From the IMG/VR virus record IMGVR_UViG_3300028025_001394, positions 1 to 30,056 of that record: 30,056 bases of DNA. One strand, given 5' to 3'. This DNA comes from a virus. The notes beneath the pieces are model-generated. The model saw only the letters and a program-made list of their open reading frames with translations. It was not told the DNA's origin and did no database searches. Position 1 is the stretch's first letter, and each line of letters begins with the position of its first letter. Positions 16,510 through 23,543 of this stretch are shown piece by piece. The position numbers were made by a program, and so were the translations under genes.

Positions 16510-17216
16510 TTAATTATCCCAGATTTCGTATCCCAGACCCATTCCAATACCGAAGCCTTCTTCTCTAGCTAGAGAACCTGTTAGGCCTGCAATATCGTTA
16601 GATTCTGGGTCGTCTCCGAGAGCTTCCCTTCTTACATCGTCAAACGATTTGGATTCCCCGTCACCATTTCCGTCAAGATCAACACCCTGAATAGCTGCAA
16701 GGAACTTTTTATCCTCGTAGTCTTTTCTGTTCATCTCTTCGACAGTGGCAATGAGCTCCGTCAACGATATATTTTCTTCTAGTTCTTGGTAACTTTTCCA
16801 AATACCTAAAAGAAAAACTTTTGCTTCTAAGGCAGCAAGATCAAGATCTTCCCAAGTCTGTGACGACTTAGTTTTATCGGTTAGTTCTCCCCAACCATCT
16901 TGCTCGCTGCCGCTATCAAATTTGGGTCACCAAGTTTGATTCCGCCGCAAACTTCCATGATCTTCCAAATAGTTGGAACATCAAGCGCACCTTCAAGTGC
17001 GTCTGGGTCTGATGCTAGCTCTGGCAAAGTACCTCTGAGGGCAATAGCGCTTGCCTTTAAAAATATATCAATTGCTTCGTCTTCGGTTTTAACGTTGTCA
17101 AGTCCTGCAACAACTCCCATAAATTCACGAAGTGCTTTAATTGGGAGCGGCTTTAATATAGCCTTATTCCCGTTTTGTAGTTCAATCTCTACGATATCGT
17201 ATAGCTTGGTAGCCAA
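16510..17216 (-). CDS. Tail assembly chaperone, long form made by -1 frameshift
   Basis: Both frames join if ribosomes slip -1 at C CCA AAT (16926-16920). The product has 99 residues from the first frame, then 136 from the second (about 235 in total), starting FDSGSEQDGWGEL and continuing TWEDLDLAALEAKVFLLG. That WEDLDLAALEAK block is the kind of sequence seen in the extension of actinophage chaperones, and it lies upstream of any start codon in that frame, which supports the fusion. The extension ends in an acidic/Gly tail (GIGMGLGYEIWDN). By analogy to lambda gpG/gpGT the long form brings tube subunits to the tape measure. It ends 3 nt before the tape measure ATG. Confidence 0.88.
16881..17216 (-). 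CDS. Tail assembly chaperone, short form
   Basis: The unshifted frame gives 111 residues from TTG 17216 to TAA. The start has AGGAGG at 7-nt spacing, which makes the TTG start credible. The protein begins IVEIELQNGNKAILKPLPIKALREF, a pattern found in tail assembly chaperones between tail tube and tape measure, and the rest is helical. Short form and frameshifted long form together correspond to gpG and gpGT of lambda and coat the tape measure before tube assembly. Transcription probably starts from the extended -10 promoter at 17244-17273. Confidence 0.9.
   Translation of the reverse strand: MATKLYDIVEIELQNGNKAILKPLPIKALREFMGVVAGLDNVKTEDEAIDIFLKASAIALRGTLPELASDPDALEGALDVPTIWKIMEVCGGIKLGDPNLIAAASKMVGEN
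16920..16926 (-). other. -1 ribosomal frameshift slippery heptamer
   Basis: On the minus strand the heptamer is CCCAAAT, read C CCA AAT in the chaperone frame; both tRNAs can re-pair with CCC and AAA after slipping back one base. The zero frame ends 37 nt downstream, while the -1 frame stays open for 136 codons to 16510. This is the canonical X XXY YYZ form. Confidence 0.88.
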
Positions 17217-17243
17217 TAGATGACCTCCTAAATAGTCCTTATT

Positions 17244-17273
17244 ATTATACCAATAAACAGGTTAAAAAGACAA
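17244..17273 (-). promoter_or_regulatory. Extended -10 promoter before the tail chaperones
   Basis: On the minus strand TATAAT (17249-17244) is preceded by TGG, giving a TGn extended -10. TTGTCT (17273-17268, 4/6) lies 18 nt upstream. The -35 box falls in the T-rich end of the terminator. It would restart transcription of chaperone, tape measure and tail genes after the tail tube terminator. Confidence 0.65.
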
Positions 17274-17293
17274 GGCCCCAGTTTCCTGGGGCC
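17262..17293 (-). terminator. Rho-independent terminator after the tail tube gene
   Basis: A perfect 8-bp GC-rich stem (GGCCCCAG/CTGGGGCC, 17274-17281 with 17286-17293) encloses a GAAA tetraloop on the minus strand and is followed by TTGTCTTTTT. It lies 27 nt past the tail tube stop. The inverted repeat is symmetric, but only the minus strand has the T-tract. Confidence 0.9.
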
Positions 17294-17319
17294 AAGGCTT
17301 TAATTAATCTAAAATTAAT

Positions 17320-17964
17320 TTAGTTCAGACGATCTACGATCTTGCCGTATGCATCTGAGTATGATGGATCTCCCAAGAGACGGAATGTCACTGGGAAAAG
17401 AGTAGCTTCATTACGCTTCAATGAGTGTGATGATGATTCTACTGAAAGAACACGACGTGCGTAGTAAATACGCTCACGGTCATTATTGCCTGTTGAAGTT
17501 CTAGGAGCGTTACCAACTGCTACTAGAGCACGTTCAGTAGGCTCTTCGTTCAAAGCACCGATACCAAGAAGAATTGACTCTTCTGCTGTATCTGCGCCAG
17601 AATATTGCTCTTGCTTTAGACCGAACACGATAAGAAGATTCTTAAGTGTTGCCTCGGTAAATGTTGTCTTGAGCATAACTCGCTGTGAAGACTTGAAGAG
17701 TTTTGCAACGTCGAGTTGCTGATCTACTTCTACCTCACCATAAGTTGGTTCGTACATAACTTCTAGACCATCGGATGTAAATCCTACGTTGTTCCACTTT
17801 GTGCTATCAAGAGCCTTTCCAGCTGCTGCGTTAGCTGCATCGTTGAAAGAACCTGTTGTTGTTACTGCGAATGGATCTGGAATTGTATAGCCAGCGACAG
17901 TAGAATCTGACTTTGTAAGAAAGATATTTGCTGCGCCGATAATAATATTACGGGTTGTTGCCAT
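17320..17964 (-). CDS. Major tail protein (tail tube)
   Basis: The 214-residue protein starts MATTRNIIIGAANIFL and has beta-rich stretches (LEVMYEPTYGEVEVDQQLD, RIYYARRVLSVESS, EATLFPVTFRLL), as in siphovirus tail tube proteins that form stacked hexameric rings. The size and the position just before the chaperone/tape measure pair agree. It has the strongest ribosome site in the window (AAAGGAGGAGGTG, about 10 nt before ATG), as expected for a protein made in hundreds of copies. A candidate promoter lies at 18023-18051 and a terminator follows the stop, so it may be its own high-output unit. Confidence 0.9.
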   Translation of the reverse strand: MATTRNIIIGAANIFLTKSDSTVAGYTIPDPFAVTTTGSFNDAANAAAGKALDSTKWNNVGFTSDGLEVMYEPTYGEVEVDQQLDVAKLFKSSQRVMLKTTFTEATLKNLLIVFGLKQEQYSGADTAEESILLGIGALNEEPTERALVAVGNAPRTSTGNNDRERIYYARRVLSVESSSHSLKRNEATLFPVTFRLLGDPSYSDAYGKIVDRLN

Positions 17965-18022
17965 TTTTTATTTTCACCTCCTCCTTTCGGATATTGGGGT
18001 TTGCGACATTTCCTCAAGATCA

Positions 18023-18051
18023 ATAATACTTGATTCGGGGTTATTACGCAA
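18023..18051 (-). promoter_or_regulatory. Candidate promoter for the tail tube gene
   Basis: On the minus strand TTGCGT (18051-18046) lies 17 nt from TATTAT (18028-18023). The -10 is 5/6 but the -35 only 3/6. The last base of the -35 box is the first base of the TAA of the preceding gene. Its position ahead of the very strong tail tube ribosome site supports it, but the match is moderate. Confidence 0.45.
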
Positions 18052-18574
18052 ATCTTCCCTCCGTATTTAAATCTCTAGAATAGGAATACATAATTGCTAT
18101 GTCTGCTTCTAGTCTCCCGTCCAGTTCCTCGGCTGGATTGGGAGAATTTGCCTCTGTTAGGGCAAAATAATGGTACCTAAATGGACTATTGGTATTTAGG
18201 GTTTTAACGTACTTGTTTAAGTCCTTTGCGCTATCATCAAATCTTCTGAATAGGTCAACCATCAAATTGGTGATGGTTAGAACCTTTGAGAATGAATTTG
18301 AGTAAATTTTAAATGTTAGTCTTTCTTCACAGATCATCCAGTCTGTTCCATATCCTACTGTATCAAGGTCATAGACGATGTAGGGTAAAGGATTTGCTCT
18401 ATTTAATACAAACTTGGTCTTAAATATGTCCTGCTCTTGAGTAGGCATAATTGGGATATAGTTCACATGATTGTCATCTCTATAGTCAGATGCGAGCATA
18501 ACTCCAGTATCTTGTAGCTCTTGCCAAAGCATCTTTCTAATCTCGTATACTGCACCTAATGCGTAATCAGCCAT
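18044..18574 (-). CDS. Tail terminator-like protein
   Basis: The 176-residue protein sits directly before the tail tube gene, where siphoviruses usually encode the tail terminator or tail completion protein. It opens with a helix (VYEIRKMLWQELQD), then has strands (PLPYIVYDLDTV, ERLTFKIYS) and a helical VLTITNLMVDLFRRFD segment, compatible with the mixed alpha/beta terminator fold. The ATG at 18574 overlaps the previous stop by 8 nt and has GGAG at 7-nt spacing. In the family the protein forms a hexameric ring that stops tube growth and docks with the head. Assignment is by synteny and secondary-structure pattern. Confidence 0.65.
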   Translation of the reverse strand: MADYALGAVYEIRKMLWQELQDTGVMLASDYRDDNHVNYIPIMPTQEQDIFKTKFVLNRANPLPYIVYDLDTVGYGTDWMICEERLTFKIYSNSFSKVLTITNLMVDLFRRFDDSAKDLNKYVKTLNTNSPFRYHYFALTEANSPNPAEELDGRLEADIAIMYSYSRDLNTEGRFA

Positions 18575-19316
18575 TTATTGCTCCATCCGCCTTGTACATT
18601 CTTGTAACCTGATTTATATGCTTTGCTGAATTACCCTTTGCCATCTTAATAAATGTTGAAGGTGTTGATCCATTTGCTACCGCCGCTGGCATGTCTAGTC
18701 CTGCAGCCTTCTGTGCCAGCTCTAAGCGCTTTAGAATGCCAGACTGTTGAATATCAATAAGGAATCTTGCTGAGGTCTGAAAACGGCGCAGATTTTTTGC
18801 ATAAGCACCTTTAACAAACTTTCCACCTGGGGATTTGATAACTACACTCTTTGATTTAGGGATAAATACTGGGTCTCCGTTTTTTGAATAAAAGAATAGG
18901 GCGCTAGCGTTCTTTGCTCTAATTGTTACTGGCTTTCCTTTTTCCATCACCTCTGCTTTAAAAGTAAACTTATGTCGTCTCTTTGTGCCTGGAGTTAATG
19001 GTACATATGTTCTTGACTGTCTAAAATCTGAATTGATAGCAATGACTCCTGGCTTATATGTAGATTCTATCTTCCATAGTCTTCCAGTAGGCTTTCCTAA
19101 TTGTCCCCACTCGTATACGTGATGCATTGATGCTGGGCTAAGTCTAGCTTCCTGATCTATGAAAGAAGATAAGGATCTCTTAGCTATGCTAGCAAAAGCC
19201 ATACCAATCTCATGATTGATCACTGCTTCTTTAGGAGCTTCTGCAACTCCTTGTATATAAGCCATAGAGTTATTAATTGCTGCAACCGCATTTGTTTTAA
19301 TTTTAATTGAGGGCAT
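18567..19316 (-). CDS. Neck / tail completion protein
   Basis: I prefer ATG 19316 (MPSIKIKTN; about 249 residues, AGAGGAG ribosome site upstream, 14-nt overlap). The ATG at 19355 adds 13 residues that overlap the previous gene and look like shadow coding. The protein is basic, with an N-terminal amphipathic stretch and a central Lys/Arg/Phe-rich region (RRHKFTFKAEV; VFIPKSKSVVIKSPG). The KSKSVVI...GGKFV block and helical C-terminus recall the minor-capsid/HK97 gp10-like tail completion proteins found at this position. It is larger than the usual 120-150 residues of gp10 proteins. Function by context. Confidence 0.6.
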   Translation of the reverse strand: MPSIKIKTNAVAAINNSMAYIQGVAEAPKEAVINHEIGMAFASIAKRSLSSFIDQEARLSPASMHHVYEWGQLGKPTGRLWKIESTYKPGVIAINSDFRQSRTYVPLTPGTKRRHKFTFKAEVMEKGKPVTIRAKNASALFFYSKNGDPVFIPKSKSVVIKSPGGKFVKGAYAKNLRRFQTSARFLIDIQQSGILKRLELAQKAAGLDMPAAVANGSTPSTFIKMAKGNSAKHINQVTRMYKADGAING

Positions 19317-19734
19317 TTTGAATATCGCTCCTCTGAATTGTTGTTTCATATTCAAGGATCTGGCCGAAACCGTCTATGATAGGTGTTGAGCCAACTATAT
19401 CAAATATCGTGGCTGGATTACCAGAGATTTCTGCTTCTTCCCATAGGATCTGATTATTCAAATCTCTTACATTGGTTATCTTAGCATTACGGGGAAGCTT
19501 TACAAGAGTCATTACTTTTAGGATCTCTTCAACCATATATCTAGAATCAACAGTCTTATCATTGGAAGGACTTCTAACTCCAGAAGAAATGATTGATTTT
19601 GCTAGGCATGGTAGTGTCTCTGTGTATATCCATTTTCTTTTTATCTCTCCGCTATTAGCGTCCTGAGAAGTCTGAACTCTATATACATCAAGGTTCATAG
19701 CATATTTAGCCTCGACTGAATATGAGCCAATCAT
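19303..19734 (-). CDS. Head closure / head-tail connector protein
   Basis: The 143-residue protein follows the adaptor gene and resembles head closure (stopper) proteins in size, position and pattern: MNLDVYRVQTSQDANSGE near the start, a Cys-containing strand, and a C-terminal beta region (EYETTIQRS). Stopper proteins bind under the portal/adaptor to retain DNA and dock the tail. The ATG at 19734 overlaps the preceding TAA by one base and has only a weak ribosome site, so re-initiation is likely. The family is not certain from sequence alone. Confidence 0.6.
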   Translation of the reverse strand: MIGSYSVEAKYAMNLDVYRVQTSQDANSGEIKRKWIYTETLPCLAKSIISSGVRSPSNDKTVDSRYMVEEILKVMTLVKLPRNAKITNVRDLNNQILWEEAEISGNPATIFDIVGSTPIIDGFGQILEYETTIQRSDIQNALN

Positions 19735-20663
19735 TAAATTACCGCCATATTTGTAGTTTTAAACTCGTCTAGGAGTTTATCTACGTAGAAATTACCTGTC
19801 CCTCTGAAAGCTAACTTTGAGAACTGCATATCTGTATCACCGAACGAGATACTATTAACATATCTAGCTCTCCAAATATTATCCTTGCCAAAATAATCTT
19901 TCATTAGCATAAGTGTGGCTGCCTGTACTTTTTCTGGAACAGACTTCCATCCAAAGACTCCAGTTACATCGTATCTGTATCCCCCATAAAAACTTCCATA
20001 TGATGGGTATACAATATCTTTTTTGCCACCCTCATTAATATCTTCATCGCTTACAATTCTAATTGAATGGCTTGTATCGGTGATATCTACATTAAAAGAA
20101 AATACATTTATGTTTGCTACCTTATCAATAACAATCTTATTATTCTCTGAAAGCTTTGTAAATGAGATAATCCTATCACCAAGATAAAGAATATCTGCGT
20201 CTTGCCCATAGGCAGATAGTGTCTTTTCATATCTACCAAACCGTACACCAGTATAATTTTCGATCATGAAGCGGGCAAATCTTTCAGCTTCCGCCATTTC
20301 GTGAAAAGCTTTATGATTATTATCGCCCTCTTCACGACCAAAATGAAGCTTTGTATAAGCCTCTGAAATTGAAATATATGGAGTTACTACATTGTAGTAA
20401 TCTACAGTAGTCATTGTATTTGCGCCTACTGAATAGGTCCATACAACTTTAATTAACTTATCGGTCATCACATAATTATCTAGTAATGAGAATCCATAGT
20501 GTCCCTCATCATCTAGTTCTGGCAAGCCAAATCCGCTAAATAGTTGAACGTCTGTTTCACCGTCGTAGATAATTACTACTGGGTTTGAATCAGCTGCTAC
20601 TAGTTCACCGTCTTTATATATGTCTAGATATATTTTTTGGGTGATCCCTGTGTATAACTCCAT
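19734..20663 (-). CDS. Head-tail adaptor with N-terminal Ig-like domain
   Basis: The 309-residue protein has two parts. Residues 1-90 look like a beta-sandwich (KIYLDIYKDGELV, VVIIYDGET, KVVWTYSV). Residues about 93-309 form the likely adaptor: SISEAYTKLHF, then a helix AFHEMAEAERFARFMIENYTG that resembles the helical start of HK97 gp6-type connectors, then strands and a C-terminal helix. Adaptors form a dodecameric ring below the portal. The Ig-like extension roughly doubles the usual length. ATG 20663 lies 8 nt after the previous stop. A short perfect hairpin (20674-20688) sits at the junction. Confidence 0.65.
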   Translation of the reverse strand: MELYTGITQKIYLDIYKDGELVAADSNPVVIIYDGETDVQLFSGFGLPELDDEGHYGFSLLDNYVMTDKLIKVVWTYSVGANTMTTVDYYNVVTPYISISEAYTKLHFGREEGDNNHKAFHEMAEAERFARFMIENYTGVRFGRYEKTLSAYGQDADILYLGDRIISFTKLSENNKIVIDKVANINVFSFNVDITDTSHSIRIVSDEDINEGGKKDIVYPSYGSFYGGYRYDVTGVFGWKSVPEKVQAATLMLMKDYFGKDNIWRARYVNSISFGDTDMQFSKLAFRGTGNFYVDKLLDEFKTTNMAVI

Positions 20664-20671
20664 TTATGCTC

Positions 20672-21064
20672 TTAGGAGTAAAACTCCTGAGCCTCCTTCG
20701 GCGTGGCAAGGCGAAAGCCCTGTTGAGTATCAAATATTTCTTGTGCCTTCTTCTCGGTCATCACAATAAATGGATTATCCTGAGTAAAAGTAAATTCATT
20801 AACATCGTATCTAGGGTTCATTCGTTCCATCTTTACTAGAACCTGGCCTACCCCTGGAGTCGCTGGAGCTGATTTTGTAACACGCTCATCGACTTCTACT
20901 TCAACCTTATCGGCCTCTGTAAATTTAGTATACATATCATAGCTAACACCCTCTTCGGCTAGAAGGGCGATTAAATCTGCTTTATTTTTAGCTGTTTCAT
21001 GCTCTACGGCAAAAGTCTCAGCTACCTTACGAAGCTCATCAAGCTTCAAACTACTAAAAGACAT
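20672..21064 (-). CDS. SAP/HeH-like small protein after the capsid gene
   Basis: Residues 1-42 (LKLDELRKVAETFAVEH...KADLIALLAEEGV) have the helix-extended loop-helix pattern of SAP, HeH or Rho-N domains, which are common in small phage proteins next to the capsid gene. An acidic linker follows, and residues 73-130 form a beta-rich C-terminus (VLVKMER...FIVMTEKKAQEIFD). The 130-residue protein starts at ATG 21064 with a GAGGAG site. It is preceded by a hairpin and an extended -10 promoter. Its role is unknown; a head accessory or DNA-contacting function is possible. Confidence 0.72.
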   Translation of the reverse strand: MSFSSLKLDELRKVAETFAVEHETAKNKADLIALLAEEGVSYDMYTKFTEADKVEVEVDERVTKSAPATPGVGQVLVKMERMNPRYDVNEFTFTQDNPFIVMTEKKAQEIFDTQQGFRLATPKEAQEFYS

Positions 21065-21091
21065 TATTTCTCCTCTCGTCTTTTCCTTCTA

Positions 21092-21100
21092 ATTATAGCA
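21092..21100 (-). promoter_or_regulatory. Extended -10 promoter after the capsid gene
   Basis: On the minus strand the sequence is TGC-TATAAT (21100-21092), a perfect -10 with TGn extension. I see no good -35 box; extended -10 promoters can work without one. It lies between the capsid hairpin and the 21064 gene. Confidence 0.5.
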
Positions 21101-21114
21101 CCAAACATGACTAA

Positions 21115-21138
21115 AGGGGAGCCCTTTCGGACCCCCCT
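21115..21138 (-). terminator. Hairpin after the capsid gene, weak terminator or processing site
   Basis: On the minus strand a 10-bp stem (AGGGGGGTCC with GGGCTCCCCT, two G-U pairs) closes a GAAA tetraloop 25 nt past the capsid stop. Only three T follow, so it may be a partial terminator or an mRNA-stabilising structure. Confidence 0.6.
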
Positions 21139-21163
21139 ATAGACTATTTAGTTGTGTGTGCTG

Positions 21164-22150
21164 TTATGCAGAAACTTTTACGTTCTTTACAACAACGAAT
21201 GCCTCTGGATTTTCGATTGCACAACCTGTTCTTACGAACATTGTGTACTCGATTGTATCCTTCTTAGGCTTGAATTCACGGTAGACCTGAATCTCACGCT
21301 TTACGCCAACAACTAGGTTGTTTGCAAATGTAAGATGGATGTCACCATGATGTCCTGTAGCACCTGAGTAATCGCCGTCCTTTGTCTCATCGATCAAAGG
21401 TACTTCAACTACTGGAATACCGAATGCGAATGGAATTACGCCTCCTGGAGCACCTGCTGGACCATTTGGGTTACCACGAAGAATTGAAGACGCAATGTCT
21501 TCAGGTGTTCCGCCGTTACCGATAGCTGTCAAGTTGTATAGGTAGTCCTGTACCAAGTTAGAACCAGTAAAGAACTTAAGTTCGTTACGGCGCTGCTTGT
21601 ACTTACGTGGCATTGCCTTGATTGCATTATTGAAAACTGCCTTTGAGATTACTGCACCGCCTGCGTTTACAACGTTTGCTGACTCGAGTGCTAGTGCACG
21701 GAATCCCTTAAACGCTGACATCAAACCAGTACCTGTACCAACGCCGTTGATCAAAAGATCTTCGATGTCGTTACCTGCCTGAGTTGCCATTAGGCGAGCA
21801 ATGTGATCCTCAAGATCAGCTCCTTCGATGTTGTCTTCAAGGGCTTCGCTTGAAAGTTCCCAGTCAAGACGTAGCTTCTTTGTTGTCAAAGAAATCTTTG
21901 TGAATGTGACTGCTGCATTAGCACCTGTTTGGGTTGCTTCTGTAGCTACTGTCATCAAACGTGTACCAACTCCAACCTTATCAATGTCTGCTGTGTTAGA
22001 ACGCATGCGAACTGTACGAGCTGCACGGGCAAGGATGGTAGCATCGAACATGTAATCGATGAATCGGTTAGCTTGGTCTGTGTTAAGAAGACCGCCATTT
22101 CCTGATCCAACGTTTGTAGTGTCTACTACTTTTTGTAGAATATCGCTCAT
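21164..22150 (-). CDS. Major capsid protein, HK97 fold
   Basis: The 328-residue protein has the pattern of short HK97-fold capsid proteins: an N-terminal arm (NTDQANRFIDYMFDATIL), an E-loop/strand region (KLRLDWELSSEALEDN), the spine helix (HIARLMATQAGNDIEDLLING), and a P-domain/A-loop segment (FGIPVVEVPLIDE) followed by VVGVKREIQVYREF. It lacks the roughly 100-residue N-terminal delta scaffold of HK97 itself, so scaffolding must come from elsewhere, probably the protease gene's C-terminal half. Ribosome site AAAGAGGTGA is strong. It forms the icosahedral shell. Position after portal and protease is canonical. Confidence 0.93.
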   Translation of the reverse strand: MSDILQKVVDTTNVGSGNGGLLNTDQANRFIDYMFDATILARAARTVRMRSNTADIDKVGVGTRLMTVATEATQTGANAAVTFTKISLTTKKLRLDWELSSEALEDNIEGADLEDHIARLMATQAGNDIEDLLINGVGTGTGLMSAFKGFRALALESANVVNAGGAVISKAVFNNAIKAMPRKYKQRRNELKFFTGSNLVQDYLYNLTAIGNGGTPEDIASSILRGNPNGPAGAPGGVIPFAFGIPVVEVPLIDETKDGDYSGATGHHGDIHLTFANNLVVGVKREIQVYREFKPKKDTIEYTMFVRTGCAIENPEAFVVVKNVKVSA

Positions 22151-22182
22151 TTTATTATTTCACCTCTTTCCTTTTTCTAGAA

Positions 22183-23505
22183 TTAGTAAATGTCACGGAC
22201 GCTGAGGAAATGCCCGCCCCACTTATTGTTTGTTTTTGTTATTTTAACATCTGACCCGTCCAGATCAGAAGACTTTTTGATTGCTGTTTCGCTCTCAACA
22301 CCATCTACACGCTTCTCAACTGATGAGATATGTGCCTTAATGTTATTAACGACCTCTGCGAGCTCGTTGTACTTTGTTGTAACTTCTGCAATCTTTGCAT
22401 CAACCTGAGTAGTAAGATTAGATACTGCCTCCGCTGTTGCTGTTTTTGTAATTTCCGCTGAGAAAAATGCCTTCATATCGTCAAACATCTTCGCAAAATC
22501 AGTTTCTTCAACTTCTACTTCTGCAACAGGTGCGCTTGCTTCTTCAGCTGGCGCTGCTGCTTCTTCTGTAGGTGTTGTTTCTTCTGCTGGTGCTGCTGGT
22601 GCTTCCTCTGCATCTGCAGACTTTGTAAGTTCAGCTTCAGTTACCTCTTCGACATTAGCTACTGCTTCTGTCGTTACTTCGTCCTGTGTTATTGTATTTT
22701 CTGCCACAGTAACACCTCCTTCGGTATTTGAATTATTTTGCTCAGACTTTTCAACGGCCTCAGACAAAACACCTCTCGATTGCTTGTAGGCATCAAGAAT
22801 TCTGTTAATTTCGTTTGACTTGTTTGTATCAGATGTTTCGACCCAACCAATGTTCTCAAGAACTCTGTCTGTCGTTGGTGACTTAAATTCTGATTCCTTT
22901 GAAAGGAAAACTTCATCTGATGATGAATCATAAAAAATGTTTTCTACTTGTACATCTGCTGCAATACCTGAAAATGTATTTCCGTCTGCAGTCTTCTGAA
23001 TTGAAAAAATATTTGAAAGCTGATTTGCTGGATTGTCTACTAGTGAAAGTTCTGTAAGATCATATTCCTTAATTACACGAATTGACTTATCTAGCTCAGA
23101 GTTAAATTGATTATCGGTCTTCTTTACATTCCCGCCGATTGAGAATCCTGAAAGAGTTCCATCAAGAACTTTCTCCCAAGTATCTTGTGCGCCCTTTGAA
23201 ACATATACATCTACAAATATTCCGCTGTGCTCTTTACCGCTCTTCTTATCAAAGAAAGTTTCCTTACGGAATGAGACCATCTTACCAACTGCAAGAGGTG
23301 TGTGCATTTCACGAATGTTTCCTCTAAAGTTTTCGAATGCTTTTGTTGATGCTTCTGCGGCTACAATATCACCGTGCTGATCAATATTATCTAGGGTAGC
23401 AAAGCCTGATACGAGTCTACGCTCTTTATCGACTTTAGCAATAGGCATCGATAGCTTGAGGCTATCCCCATCGCTGTACCAATTTGATTTGATTATTTCA
23501 GTCAT
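22183..23505 (-). CDS. Prohead protease fused to a scaffold-like domain
   Basis: The 440-residue protein has a herpesvirus-type prohead protease at residues 1-165 (SGFATLDNIDQHGD, His68 in MHTPLAVGK, Ser119/Ser122 in LSGFSIGG, TELSLVDNPAN at 151-161). The likely triad is His68, Ser122 and an acidic residue near 152-157. Residues 165-440 are not protease: an acidic linker, an Ala/Glu/Pro-rich segment (about 280-330), then a coiled coil (about 345-420). That part fits an internal scaffold removed after assembly. The protease matures the capsid by cutting scaffold and itself. ATG 23505 has no Shine-Dalgarno; a -10-like TAAAAT lies 6 nt before it. Confidence 0.88.
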   Translation of the reverse strand: MTEIIKSNWYSDGDSLKLSMPIAKVDKERRLVSGFATLDNIDQHGDIVAAEASTKAFENFRGNIREMHTPLAVGKMVSFRKETFFDKKSGKEHSGIFVDVYVSKGAQDTWEKVLDGTLSGFSIGGNVKKTDNQFNSELDKSIRVIKEYDLTELSLVDNPANQLSNIFSIQKTADGNTFSGIAADVQVENIFYDSSSDEVFLSKESEFKSPTTDRVLENIGWVETSDTNKSNEINRILDAYKQSRGVLSEAVEKSEQNNSNTEGGVTVAENTITQDEVTTEAVANVEEVTEAELTKSADAEEAPAAPAEETTPTEEAAAPAEEASAPVAEVEVEETDFAKMFDDMKAFFSAEITKTATAEAVSNLTTQVDAKIAEVTTKYNELAEVVNNIKAHISSVEKRVDGVESETAIKKSSDLDGSDVKITKTNNKWGGHFLSVRDIY

Positions 23506-23511
23506 AAGCTT

Positions 23512-23541
23512 ATTTTAGCAACGTTTTTGTATAAATACCAA
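23512..23541 (-). promoter_or_regulatory. Candidate leaderless promoter of the protease gene
   Basis: On the minus strand TTGGTA (23541-23536, 4/6) is 18 nt from TAAAAT (23517-23512, 5/6), and the ATG follows after 6 nt. The mRNA would start at or next to the start codon. No Shine-Dalgarno is present, which suits this reading. Confidence 0.45.
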
Positions 23542-23543
23542 AA

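Noticed and set aside
22689-22931. 80-codon minus-strand ORF within the protease gene
   Set aside because: Shadow frame of the linker between protease and scaffold-like part.
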